A DNA stretch of 64,000 bases from NCBI GenBank assembly GCA_027625915.1, contig JANTQA010000023.1, positions 7,688,001 through 7,752,000 of the forward strand, written 5' to 3'. The notes under the pieces are model-generated. The model ran no database searches. It saw only the letters and a list, made by a program, of their open reading frames with translations, and was not told the origin of the DNA. The stretch comes from Anaeramoeba flamelloides (taxonomy: Eukaryota > Metamonada > Anaeramoebidae). The translations under genes were made by a program, and so were the position numbers. Below are positions 54,321-64,000 of this stretch, in pieces; within the stretch, counting starts at the first letter, position 1, and each line of letters begins with the position of its first letter.

Positions 54321-56202
54321 GATATTTTCTTCCATGAGATAAATTTTGTGTTAAAAAATCACTTACTTTTTAAAAATTAAATTTAATTTGTTCATTATTT
54401 TCAAAAATATTAAAAGAGGCATTTGATTTAAAAAAATATTACTTATTGATCCTGATTATTGAAAAATATTATTAAAAATTTGTTCGAAATACAATTTTAA
54501 CCACCAAAGTTAAGCGGAAATTTTTAACTTTATAAATAACATATAAAAGTCTAATCAATCTCCTTATTATTTTTTTTTGAAAATGCTTCCAAAATTCATT
54601 AAAATGCCATCCAATCCTTCACAAACCTACTCTAAAATACCTTGAAATATATTAACCTCACCGAAAGGTGTTTTATAATACATACAGAAAAGATATCAAA
54701 TTGAATTGACTATTTAGAAAAAAATTGAAAATTTGTCCAATTTTGAAATTTGACCAAATTTGAAATATAATAATTTTCCCCAAAATATACTTTCAATACA
54801 ATGGATATACCTTTTTTCAATATTTTTTATGTTTTGAACTTTTAAAGATAAATTCAAATGAATTAAAGAGCTTTTATCAATAATTTTTTTTTACTTTTTA
54901 ATCGGTTTCAGTTTTTTTTCTCAAAATTACAATTTACCTTATTAGATTTAAGTTTTTTATAAACTGGTTAAATGATTGTATAAGGTAAATGAAATTATTT
55001 ATTTGATCTGAAATTCAAAGTGTAATGTCATAACAATTAAATCAAAAACTTAATTTATGGTAGTTTTTTTTGAACATTTTTTAATTATTTTTTTTTTTTG
55101 TTTGTTGAATCCAAAATAAAGCAGCAATCCTCAAAAAAATTAAATTATGATGGGAACTGATCTAAACTTATAAAAAATAAACAAGTATTTTGAATATTTA
55201 AAGTAAAAATACATAAATAAAACACTTTGATAGGGTTATTAACAGGTAAATAGGATGTTTGTTGATCTAACAAGACAAGATGTAAAATGTAAACTTTATG
55301 AAACCTAATATTTTAATTGAAAATGATGTTATTTTGATTATTTTTTCAAAAATGGTAATTTATTATACAAGATTGTTTATGTATAAATGGTTCTTAGTAA
55401 AGAAAATGTTGATTTTTTTTTGAATTATCAAAAGATTGTTTTTTCAAAGGAAATATTGTTTATAGTGGGAAGATTGGAGGTTACAACCATCCAAGAAAAT
55501 CTTATAATTATTGTTGATAATGTTTAAAAAAAGAAAGTTTTGTAATATATTAATTGTGTTAGATCAATGGTATATATTTTTACAAAGTCTGTTTTACCTC
55601 TTCATAATACTTTTCTTGAAAAAAACCAATTTATTTTCTAAAGGTTAATTTGAATAATTATTGTTATTTATTTTTTGATTTGTGATTTGAACTTTTTATC
55701 TTTTTTCTCTGATAGATCTTCAACTATTAAAAAAAAAATTTTTGAAGCCGTTCAATAATGTTACAAAAAGGTAATTTTTTTTTTTTTCCAAAAACATAAT
55801 TGAAGTGTGTAAGATAGATAGAATGGTTGGTAAGTTATAAACAAATGTGATTTTCGTGTTATTATTTGAAAATTTGATTGAAAAGATCATCAATTACTTT
55901 GGTAAAATTTCCTTTGTTTTAAAAGTTTCAAATAAGATAGATTCAAGATAAAAATTTCAAGCTAAAACCCAACAATAACAATTTGTCTTAGTTTCCTTGG
56001 AATGTATTCGTCTGAAGCTCTTCAATTTATATTTTGGAGAAAAAAATATCACAAGAATTGTATTTTTAAATGGTTATTAAGATCCATACTAATTCAGAGA
56101 TGGTTCAACTGATTTCCAACATGGCAACTCACTATACATGTGAAAATATAATTTGTTTTTAAACTTTTATATATTGTAAACCTTAAAATCTAAAAAACTT
56201 AA

Positions 56203-56945
56203 GGGATTAGCATCTAACAAGGAGAAGCCTAAGATCAAAGTATGTTGTTGTTTGGCCTAACCACATTAGTGTGACAGGGTTCGAATGTCTCTAAAAAATC
56301 GATTAGTCAAATTGTAATATTTATTGATCTCATCAATTAAAAATGATAGATGTATTAGTAAAAAACTCAACAATTTCAGAAAAAAATCTAAATTTAAACA
56401 TAAATTTAAAGGTTGAATTATCAATTTTCAGACTCCAAAGTTGCAAAATATCTTTCTTAAATTTGTGGTAAAATTCTAGATTATTTTATAATAAAATAAT
56501 TACATTTAAAAAGAAAACATCGAACTCCATGATTTTTGTAAAATTATTTCTCAAATCATGCAAATATATTGATGCTATTATTAGTCTTATCAAAAGCAAA
56601 CAAAACTAATCAGTCTTTGTACTTTTATGTTGATAATTATTTAGTTAATATTTGAAATTAAAAAATCTCGAAAAAATAGTTACTTTTAGAAGTTCGAAAT
56701 ATGAATTATTAAATACTGGAGTACTATTATTGGGGTTTCTATTTTTAGATTTGAAAATGGAATTAAAAAAAAATTTCAAAATGATAATTATTAATAGTGA
56801 TCATTCATAAAAACTGTAATAATTTACAGTACAATGGGATTTATAATGGATTTTTTAATCACATTTAACCATAGAGCACTAGTATCATTTATCCCCAGTT
56901 TCAACACATTTTCATTAAAGATGGATCTTGTGTGAAACTAATCCC
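56203..56945. mobile_element. TTAA-flanked non-autonomous element (B2)
   Basis: 743 bp flanked by TTAA (56199-56202 and 56946-56949). Imperfect inverted ends start GGGATTAGCATCTAACAAGG and, from the right, GGGATTAGTTTCACACAAG. It is homologous end to end with B1 at 35790-36546 and has no coding capacity. The by-eye divergence between the two is moderate, so these are not recent copies. Confidence 0.8.
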
Positions 56946-57239
56946 TTAAATTTCATTTTTTAGATTTTGGTATTTCAAATAGAATAATGATTTTTTCCAA
57001 ATGAGAAATGAAAATTTTTATTTCAATTTCCAAAATGAATATTTTATTTATTACGGCACAATCTTTTTTGCAGTGTAAAAAATTTTTATTAGAGTTTACC
57101 AACTCAGGAAGTTTATATTATTGTCTAAAAAAATCCTTTATAAAAGATCTTGTTAGGATCTTTTAGTTTTCGTTGTATTTTATAAATTTGAAAAATGTTT
57201 AGAATTTGAACTAAAAATTTTCATTTTTTAATTAGAAAA

Positions 57240-57350
57240 TAATTGTAGATTTTTTAAATTTATTTGAGACATGGCTCACTAATATAATTTATATCCAATT
57301 TCAAACATACTTTAATTATAGTAAGAATTTAAAGTGTAGAGTTGAATCCC
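57240..57350. mobile_element. fragment of a TTAA-flanked element (B3, right end)
   Basis: The last 110 bp resemble the right ends of B1 and B2 (shared CACTAAT.T.ATTTA..CCA, TTCAAACATACTTT.ATTATAG, and a final AATCCC before TTAA). The left part cannot be traced, so this copy is truncated or heavily decayed. It lies 106 bp upstream of the tRNA gene. Confidence 0.5.
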
Positions 57351-57459
57351 TTAATAGTAAAAATAAGATTTTCTTTTTTATATTCAAGTTAATTAAAAAA
57401 AGTGAATCTATTATACAATTTTTAAACATCTCAAATGGATGCTTTTTAATGTATTATTT

Positions 57460-57541
57460 GGCAGGATGGCCGAGTGGTTAAGGCGTTTGACTAGAAATCA
57501 AATTCCCTCTGGGAGCGCAGGTTCGAATCCTGCTCCTGTCG
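57460..57541 (+). tRNA. tRNA-Ser, anticodon AGA
   Basis: An intronless 82 nt type II tRNA. The acceptor stem is GGCAGGA paired with TCCTGTC (one G-U pair) with discriminator G. The D arm is GCCGAGTGGTTAAGGC. The anticodon stem TTTGA/TCAAA encloses loop CTAGAAA, with anticodon AGA at 57493-57495. The long variable arm (TTCCCTCTGGGAGC) is typical of Ser. The T arm is GCAGG-TTCGAAT-CCTGC. A T8 run follows one base after the discriminator and serves as the Pol III terminator. The D and T arms contain the usual A and B box promoters. Position 34 is expected to be inosine after modification, reading UCU, UCC and UCA. Confidence 0.97.
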
Positions 57542-57904
57542 ATTTTTTTTATAAATAATGATATGAAATTTTACAATAAATTTATTTTACCGAGTATTTT
57601 TTAATTTTTTTAAGGATTGTGGAATTTAAAATTGAAAAACAAGCTTATTTTATAAATAGTGTTTAGCACTATAATTTTCTTTCTCGGTCGATTACTCAGA
57701 AATTAGAAATGAATTTTAGAAGATAAAAAAGAACCATAAAAAATTTGAAAGAAAAAGAATTGAATCAAAAGCTGTTTTCATTGTTTTTGTACTCTTATTC
57801 GTTTTGTTTTCTCTGGATGAAAATTTTGGTTCTACTAGCTTACATTGGAAAAAATATATGCTAGAATTGAAAAATCCATAATTAGTTGATAATTTTATCC
57901 AATT

Positions 57905-58265
57905 TAAATTTCAAATACAGATTTGCAAAATCAATTTCTTCATTTTTATTTACAATAATAGCGATACTTTTTGGGTATTCACTATAAGGTTCAAGAAACC
58001 AATCAATATATTCAATGTTTTAAGTAACATTCTATTCCATTTAAAAAAGAAAGAAAATGGTTTGGAGTAGAAACATCAATCGAAAATCGAAAATACTTTT
58101 TCCAAAAACAAATAAACACAAACATAGAAGATGTTTGATAAAATGGAATAGAATGTTACTTCAAAAATCTAATACATTTTCAAGTTTCCTGGTTCTTCTG
58201 AGCATACACAAAAAGTATCACAATTTTCTGAAGAAATCGTTTTCTGTACAATTACCAGTAAGAAA
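57905..58265. mobile_element. foldback element with about 80 bp arms
   Basis: The sequence at about 57961-58040 is the imperfect reverse complement of about 58141-58222. Shared words are AAATGGAATAGAATGTTACTT near the centre and AAAAAGTATC at the outside, with weaker pairing continuing outward to about 57905 and 58265. The loop of about 100 bp contains no gene. No clear target duplication was found. Confidence 0.55.
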
Positions 58266-58682
58266 TTGAAAAGAAGTATCTGATTTAACAATAAGTTAGG
58301 CATCATTATTTATTGTCAATATTAGGTAATTTTACATCAAATTCTTTTTACAACTCAACAGATTTTTGCTGAACTCGTTAAATAATCTTACTAAAGTTTA
58401 TTAAAATGGGGGTATCTAGAAAATTCAAGTTCAATGTTTAATAACTCAAAAGTAGATCTAAATATTACAGAAAAACTAGATTTTTATAAAGGTTTGTTAT
58501 ATATTTTAATAGATATTTTTCTTCTTCTTTTTTTTTTTAATTGATAGTAATTAAATTTTTGAAAAAATATCAATTAATTACCCATTATTCTAATAAGTAA
58601 CGAGTTCTTCATTTTCAAAGTTTAATTTATCAAGAAAAGAAATTGATTCAACAATTTCACAACAATTTTCCAAACATTAACA

Positions 58683-59385
58683 ATAAACTATTTTTCAGAT
58701 AAAGGGGCCCAGTTGTAATGGTATAAAACATGTGTTTAAAGGGTTTGCAGAGATATTAGAAGAAAATTTTTATTTTGGAAATTTTCAAAATTGAAATCAT
58801 TTTTTCACATTTTTGTTTTTTTTTTTTCGATTTTTTTTTTAAAAACCTCATTCATTTGAAAAAGAATTTTTTATTGCAAGATCAATAGTCACTTGGTAAA
58901 AACGTGTTATTCTAAGGTCATTGAAACCAGGTAAAGATTTTTGAGAAATCATATTGATTTCTATTGCAATTCAATTCGATCTTTGATCTTGATATTTGTT
59001 TAAAAAATGTGAAAAATTTTCACTTCATTTTCATTTCCTTTTTCAAATAGAGACCACAAATACCAACAACCTATAACGTTTGGGGACTTGATTTGTAAAA
59101 GTAAAGTATGGAAAATGAAGTGAAAATTTTTTCCTATTTATTATTCAACTGCCAGTTGAAGTTTAAAACGAACATCGTTGTTTTTCTCAATATTTCCCAT
59201 AAGAATTTGAGTTTTTCAATTTTTAAGAAAATCTATTGATTAATTAATTTTCTTTCAGACCGATATCAACAATTCTTTGATGTTTATTATTCTGCTTATT
59301 TCTTATTTGTTCTTCAAAGGTCAATTATATAAAATAATTGATATTTGAAAAAAAACGTTGGGCACTTTGATTGAAACACAGTTTA
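58683..59385. repeat. dispersed repeat C, copy 2
   Basis: Collinear with 53605-54320. The copies share GGGCCCAGTT/TAGCCCAGTT starts, AAATCATTTTTTCACAT, AATCATATTGATTTCTATTG, TATTCTGCTTATTTCTTAT and a final GA(C/T)TGAAACACA. It ends at the insertion of the element at 59386-59843, after which similarity to copy 1 fades. Confidence 0.75.
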
Positions 59386-59843
59386 CTGTTGAGAGAAAAA
59401 TGTTGGACACAGAAAAATGGTTGGACACAATTTTTAATTGGGAACATTACTGAAATTGAAAATCAAATCCTATTGATAACTAGGTGAATTTTATATAAAT
59501 CCAGGTTTAAAGGTGTTAAAAGTTCATTAATCTGTGGTTTGTGTAGAATACTCATTTGAATGGTTGATAACTAAAGTAGATCATGCTATTTTAACAAAAA
59601 TCCAAGTTTTAGTAAAGTTTACTATTAATTCTGAAAATGGTAATTTTTAAACTTGATTTAGATTATAAGAGATAAGGTTTTGAAAAAGTAGAATTACATT
59701 AGTCGTTATTCTAATAAGTAGATTATTGTTATTTTCTTTAGTTATTTCACAAATGATTGAAATTAAAAATCATTTTCAGTAATGTTCCCAATTAAAAATG
59801 CTGTCCAACCATTTTTCTGTGTCCAACATTTTTCTCTCTACAG
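59386..59843. mobile_element. 458 bp element with 70 bp inverted ends and TTA target duplication
   Basis: The ends are inverted repeats of about 70 bp with three mismatches (CTGTTGAGAGAAAAATG and, from the right, CTGTAGAGAGAAAAATG, both continuing TTGGACACAGAAAAATGG). TTA flanks each side (59383-59385 and 59844-59846). The sister repeat at 54310 shows the site before insertion, with a single TTA. A 3 bp TWA duplication is typical of PIF/Harbinger, so this is probably a miniature element of that group. No coding capacity. The high identity of its ends suggests a fairly recent insertion. Confidence 0.8.
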
Positions 59844-60588
59844 TTATATCAAGCTTATGAGGGATTATTTTCATGTATGATATTATTTTCAATTCAATAT
59901 TTCAAAAATCTGACTTTCATTTCCAGAACTTAGATTCACCTCTAAGTGAACCAAAATATATAACCAATAAAAAAAGAAGCAAACAAATAAATATAAATCA
60001 CAATTTTCAAACAAATAACAAGAATTGGATTTTAAAAAAGATTTAGGAAAATGAAAAGAAATTTTTTTCCCATTTATTATTCAAATCTCGGTAACAACAT
60101 TAAATATTCTGTCTTACATTAAGTTTTGTTTAAAAAATGCCAAAGTGAAGTGATACTTTTTTTGCAATTCAATTTTGAAATACCTACCAAATATGACTGA
60201 TAAAGCAGAAAAAATGTATGAAAATTTTTACTTTATTTTCCATTTTTTTTTCAGATTCTGTTGCTTTCGTTTGGAATAAGAAGTATTATTGGTTTAAATA
60301 TTAAGAAACTTTATTAAAATAAGTTGTTCTTCAGAAGATTCAATGTCAAGAACTGTTTTGAAAGTCGATGTATCGGAATTTCAAAAAAGGATGTAAAATG
60401 AAAAATTTTTGGAAATTATTTAGAATTTCTCAGTTGATAATTCTTCAAAATTTTTCAAAACAGAATAAATCAAATGATCAAAATTTGTTCCTTGTTATAC
60501 AGATATTCACAAAATTGATTCTCATTGGTTTAACGTGTTAAATCTTTGAAATTGGAAATTTTAAATTATTTCTCATTTTTTTATTTTT

Positions 60589-61131
60589 ATGGCTTTTATA
60601 GCAAGGATTTTTAGTGACTTTAAAGCATGGTTAATCCGGTAAGTCAATATTCCAATTACTCCTAAAGGGTTTTTTTTCTTCTAATCAGTTCGTGATCAGA
60701 TCTCAAATTGTTTTTTTACTCAAAATTCCTTGATCTTTCCTTTGTTTTTTTCTTTAATGTTTTTTGTTTTTTTCAAATAAAAAAAAAAAAAAAAAGTGCA
60801 TTTTGGAATCAAGAAATAGAAGTAACAATGGTTGGAATTCAAGGAGCTGGAAAAACTACTCTTCTTCGTGTTATGGCTGTAAGTAATCATAGAAAAAAAT
60901 CTTCCAACATTTTCTTTGGTTGTTTCTTAATGATTTGACAATTTACTTTTTTTCAAAATATTGATTCTTTGTTGAATCGATTTTTTGATTTCCAAAAAAA
61001 TTAATTTCAAAAGGGCGGATCTTTTGACGAGGACATTTCTCCAACAATAGGATTTAATACAAGCAAATTTAAAAAGGGCCGAGCTTCGATTAAAACTTGG
61101 GATATTTCTGGGCAACTTAAATATCGAAAAG
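60589..61131 (+). CDS. ARL8: ARL8 small GTPase, 5' part (3' exons not in window)
   Basis: Exons 60589-60638, 60797-60878 and 61014 to about 61131 join in frame to 83 residues. Introns are 158 and 135 nt (donor GTAAGT for both; acceptors AAAAG). ARL8 is an Arf-like GTPase on lysosomes and late endosomes that recruits motors and tethers. The start MAFIARIFSDFKAWL is an amphipathic helix without Gly2, so not myristoylated, as in human ARL8. The P-loop is GIQGAGKTT (30-38), switch I has SPTIGFN (53-59), and switch II has WDISGQ (73-78). Human ARL8B has FWKEEMELTLVG and IPTVGFN at the same places. Ser76 replaces the first Gly of the usual DxGGQ. The third donor (G-GTTTTG at 61132) is weak and uncertain. 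No downstream match to the rest of the G domain (NKRD motif and C-terminus) was found up to 64000, so the third intron must exceed 2.8 kb, or the gene is broken. Confidence 0.88.
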
Positions 61132-62084
61132 GTTTTGAATTTATAATTTTCTTTTTCACACCACCTGTTAATAAAGCCAATTTTCAATAATACATTAGAT
61201 ACCAAATCAAGAGAAAGTAAAATTGTGTTTTGAAGTGTTGGTTTTCAATTAAAAACCCCACAACTTTCAAAATATTGTTTTTGAATGTATTTTGAACTGA
61301 AATATCATTCCTTGGATTCTGTGATGTTTGGTATTTGAGATTTTTTTCTCTCTTCTTCGGGATGCAAAACCCAAAAAAGAAATAAAATGAAACAAATCTC
61401 AGCAGTAACCACAGAAACCAATTCAAGATTTTATTCAATTAACCATACAACAATTTTTTGTTTGAAAAGTCTAATTTTTCTGGACGAGTTTTTGCATACT
61501 GATAAATTCGAATAAATTTCAAAAAATTTTTAGTTCATATTCCATTTTCATAAATCTTCGAACTGTTTCTTATCAAACAGTCCAGTACAAAGAATGTTTT
61601 GAAGAACAAACAATTTTACAGAGTTTCCCATCACTTAACTTCATAAAATGCTTTATTCAAAGGTTGAACATAATAATTTCTAAAAGAAAAATCAAGTAAA
61701 AATTTCCAAATATAAATTACAATTTATCAGTAATAAATGGGAAAAAAATGTCTAACTAATTGAACTCTTTCTATAGTGAAATTTTGAGTTAAGGGGATGT
61801 GTTCGAAATGAATTCCTCGGATACATTACAAAGATAATCTTTTCATTTTCGTTAAGGTGTTTACCTTCTTTTATTCATAGATTAAAATTAAATTTTATTT
61901 TTTGTTCTTTTGTAAATATCCACTCACCACAAAGTATTACTTAAGAGTAGTCTTGATTTGTGGGCAAATTATTGAATTTCACAAAGTTATTCGTTTCTTT
62001 GTAATAATAACTGGTTTAAATGAAAAACTAATTGAATAAATAATTTCTTGGATGTATTTTTAAGTACCTGGGTAAGAGATTTTA

Positions 62085-62880
62085 AAGTACTGTTAGTTGT
62101 AAAATAAAAAGATCAAAATTTTCATTCATCAGTCCAAAAAAATCACATGAGAATTATTAAAATAAATTCATCAAAAGTCCTACAATTCTCAAAGGTAAAT
62201 AAATAAATTAAGCTGGTTTTAAGAATTAAAAAATTTGAAATTTAGCATGGTTTATAAAATCTGTTTTTAGAAAGCAGAATTGGAAAATTTTGTTCAATTG
62301 TTTTTGCAACAAATAGTAAGCCCCAATTCAAAATTTTTAACACATCAAAATTCGATTTGTGAAAAAAAAAACTTATATAATCAATTCAAGAAGATTTACC
62401 AAATTAGAACCATTCACGAATTGAAATGTCAACACTTGTTTATAAATTACAATACTCACAAAACAATAAATAAATAATTATCAATACAAATAACTCATTG
62501 GTGTGTTAAAAATTTTGGAGAGAGCAAAACAAATAAATACATTGGTAAATTTGTTGAAATTCTATTAACAATTATTGATATATCAAAAAGTTAGTTACTA
62601 TCAATTAATTTTATTGAGTTCTTATATTTTGAACAACTCGACTTTAACCTTAATACCAACCGTTGAAAAAAAATTTGATCGAACGAAACAAAGTTAGGTA
62701 ATACAAAAAACGAAATAAAGACAAAAAAAATAAAAGATGAAAAAATGATTTTACAAATTTTATAAAATTCAAAATTATTTCCAATTTGAATGACATTATA
62801 TTATTGTGATTTTTTGAACTTTTTTAACTATGTGGAAAATTTTGGAATTTTAGTTTAGAACAAACAATATAAATATAAAA
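62085..62880. repeat. dispersed repeat E, most complete copy
   Basis: The left part (62085-62320) matches 21760-22020. From 62310 onward it matches the copy in the nucleoporin intron (34365-35430, with an interruption there). It therefore links the fragments into one family of at least 0.8 kb. No inverted ends or target duplication were found, and no conserved reading frame was seen. Confidence 0.6.
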
Positions 62881-63539
62881 AAAAACGCAATAAAATGTAT
62901 TTTTTTCCAAAAAATAATTTATTTTAATCTATTAATAAAAGATCGTATTCACCTTAACCAATCATAAAAGGATGACATTTGTAATGTATCTTAAGAATTC
63001 ATTTGAAAGTACATTCTTCAAATTACTTTTTTTTTTTTTGAAATGAAAATTTATCAGTATATTTAATATAAAAAATTTTATTGGGCGTTGAGTGTTTTTG
63101 TTGAAAGGCTGACTCTTTTATTGTTATTTTTATTGAAGAAGTTTAAATTACACACTAGTCCTCATTATACTTTATATCCCTTTCAGTAATTTAAACATAA
63201 ATCGTTGATTTCTCGATTATTAATAAACGAAAATAATTTCAAGCTATCAAAGTTTAAAATTATCTCATTAAAGTTTAATTCTTTTAATTCGTGTTGAAAT
63301 ATTAATCTATTATTTTCATAGGAAGGACATACCAAAAAATAATCAATATTTTCTATTATTTCTTTCTTTTTATACTTTAAAACATAAAGGAAAAAAATTA
63401 TTTGAATTTTCTTTTATTACATAGTAATATCTATTTAAGTGGTTAGTAAACGTCCTGCATTTTAGAATTGTTGAACTTGAAGGATAACTTGTTTTTTTTT
63501 TTGATTATTAAATAAAGATTTCTGTTTTTTTATTATTTT

Positions 63540-64000
63540 AAAATATTTTTGTGGAATGCCATACTAGCGCTGTAGAGTTTCATAGAGTGCCGTAGAGTAC
63601 CTAGGTTAACTTGAGGTTTTTTTTTTGTTTCGTGAAGTGTTCTAGGTTTTTTTTTGAGGTTTTCTATTTTATTTGTGAAGTGTTCTAGGTTTTTTTGAGG
63701 TTTTCCAAATAAACAGAAAACTCAAGAAAACCTAACGAAACTCTATTGAAATGTTCTTTTAATTTCTCAAATTAAAAAAAACCTAAAGATGGATTTCCAG
63801 ATTTCAAAGGAATAGGGGGAAATCTTAGATTTTACACAATACTTTGTAATTCTAGAAAACTTAACAATGGATTTCTTATGTTTTCTGTTTTATTCTGAAA
63901 ATATATGGATTTTCGTTAGGTTTTTTTTACTTTTCGAAATAAACCGAAAATTTGTTAAAATTTTCTGTTTATTTCAAAAAGTAAAAAAAACCTAGAGCAC
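63540..64000. repeat. array of palindromic units (hairpin array 2), cut by window end
   Basis: A leader with repeated GTAGAGT/AGAGTGCC words (63558-63605) and several GAGGTTTTC and CTAGGTTTTTTT words precedes two clear palindromes. 63793-63859 is of the type seen at 32167 and 32431. 63919-63992 is of the type seen at 32251 and 32349; its arms pair over 35 bases with two mismatches. Spacers include CCTAACGAAA and CCTAAAG. The array probably continues past the window. Confidence 0.7.

Larger units (their letters stand above)
53007..57459. other. intergenic, repeats only
   Basis: No gene recognised between the BEACH gene and the tRNA. It contains one copy of the 0.7 kb repeat C, one whole TTAA-flanked element and the right end of another. 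The rest is AT-rich unique-looking DNA. Confidence 0.5.
57542..60588. other. intergenic, repeats only
   Basis: No gene recognised between the tRNA and ARL8. It contains a foldback element (57905-58265), the second copy of repeat C, and a 458 bp element inserted at its end. A further partial copy of the repeat C hairpin module appears at about 60040-60100 and 60225-60260. A 70-codon frame at 58057-58269 lies inside the foldback and is not called. Confidence 0.5.
61132..64000. other. probable ARL8 intron 3, repeats only
   Basis: No gene recognised. If the ARL8 gene is intact, this is its third intron and runs past the window end. It holds dispersed repeat E (62085-62880) and a palindrome array (63540-64000). 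Short frames such as 61184-61438 (minus) and 62280-62477 (plus) are unsupported; the latter lies within repeat E. Confidence 0.5.

Noticed and set aside
58057-58269. 70-codon frame in the foldback region
   Set aside because: It spans one arm and the loop of an inverted repeat and has no recognisable motif.

Overview
This is a window of nuclear DNA from an AT-rich, gene-poor, intron-bearing protist. The evidence is GT-AG introns (donors mostly GTAA, acceptors usually TAG or AAAG), long A and T homopolymers, Asn- and Lys-rich low-complexity proteins, and a clearly eukaryotic gene set: a nucleoporin, a BEACH scaffold, an ARL8 GTPase, ribosomal protein uL22 and a type II tRNA-Ser. Real genes end in TAA or TAG, so neither codon is reassigned. 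One gene is pyruvate:ferredoxin oxidoreductase with an N-terminal extension resembling an organelle presequence. This points to an anaerobic or microaerophilic protist with a hydrogenosome-like organelle; an Anaeramoeba-type amoeba would fit, but the species cannot be fixed from this sequence.

Layout. 1620-5549 (+): pyruvate:ferredoxin oxidoreductase, three exons. 9412-10566 (-): Lys-rich protein of unknown function with 8-residue tandem repeats. About 11.9-14.9 kb: two diverged copies of a 1.2 kb terminal-inverted-repeat element. 15956-16635 (+): ribosomal protein uL22 (RPL17), two exons. 22106-22675 (-): small coiled-coil protein. 26708-38642 (-): Nup155/Nup170 nucleoporin, four exons that join in frame to 1503 codons across introns of 84, 4166 and 3173 nt. 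42405-53006 (+): a 3533-residue BEACH-WD40 protein in one uninterrupted frame. 57460-57541 (+): tRNA-Ser(AGA). 60589-61131 (+): the first three exons of ARL8; the rest is not in the window, so a third intron of at least 2.9 kb is implied.

The remaining DNA holds much repeated sequence. There is a family of elements bounded by TTAA whose ends start GGGAYTAG. A 458 bp element with 70 bp inverted ends is flanked by TTA, and its empty site can be read in a sister repeat. There is a nested insertion inside an older inverted repeat, a foldback element, and several diverged dispersed repeats. Most unusual are two arrays of about 75 bp palindromes of two alternating types. One lies in the last intron of the nucleoporin gene and the other in the presumed third intron of ARL8. 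No transposase gene was seen.

The genes form no operon or pathway. They are housekeeping genes: anaerobic pyruvate metabolism, translation, nuclear pore, and lysosome or vesicle traffic (BEACH and ARL8). Small introns (84-180 nt) coexist with transposon-filled introns of several kilobases, so some of the apparently empty DNA here is intron.
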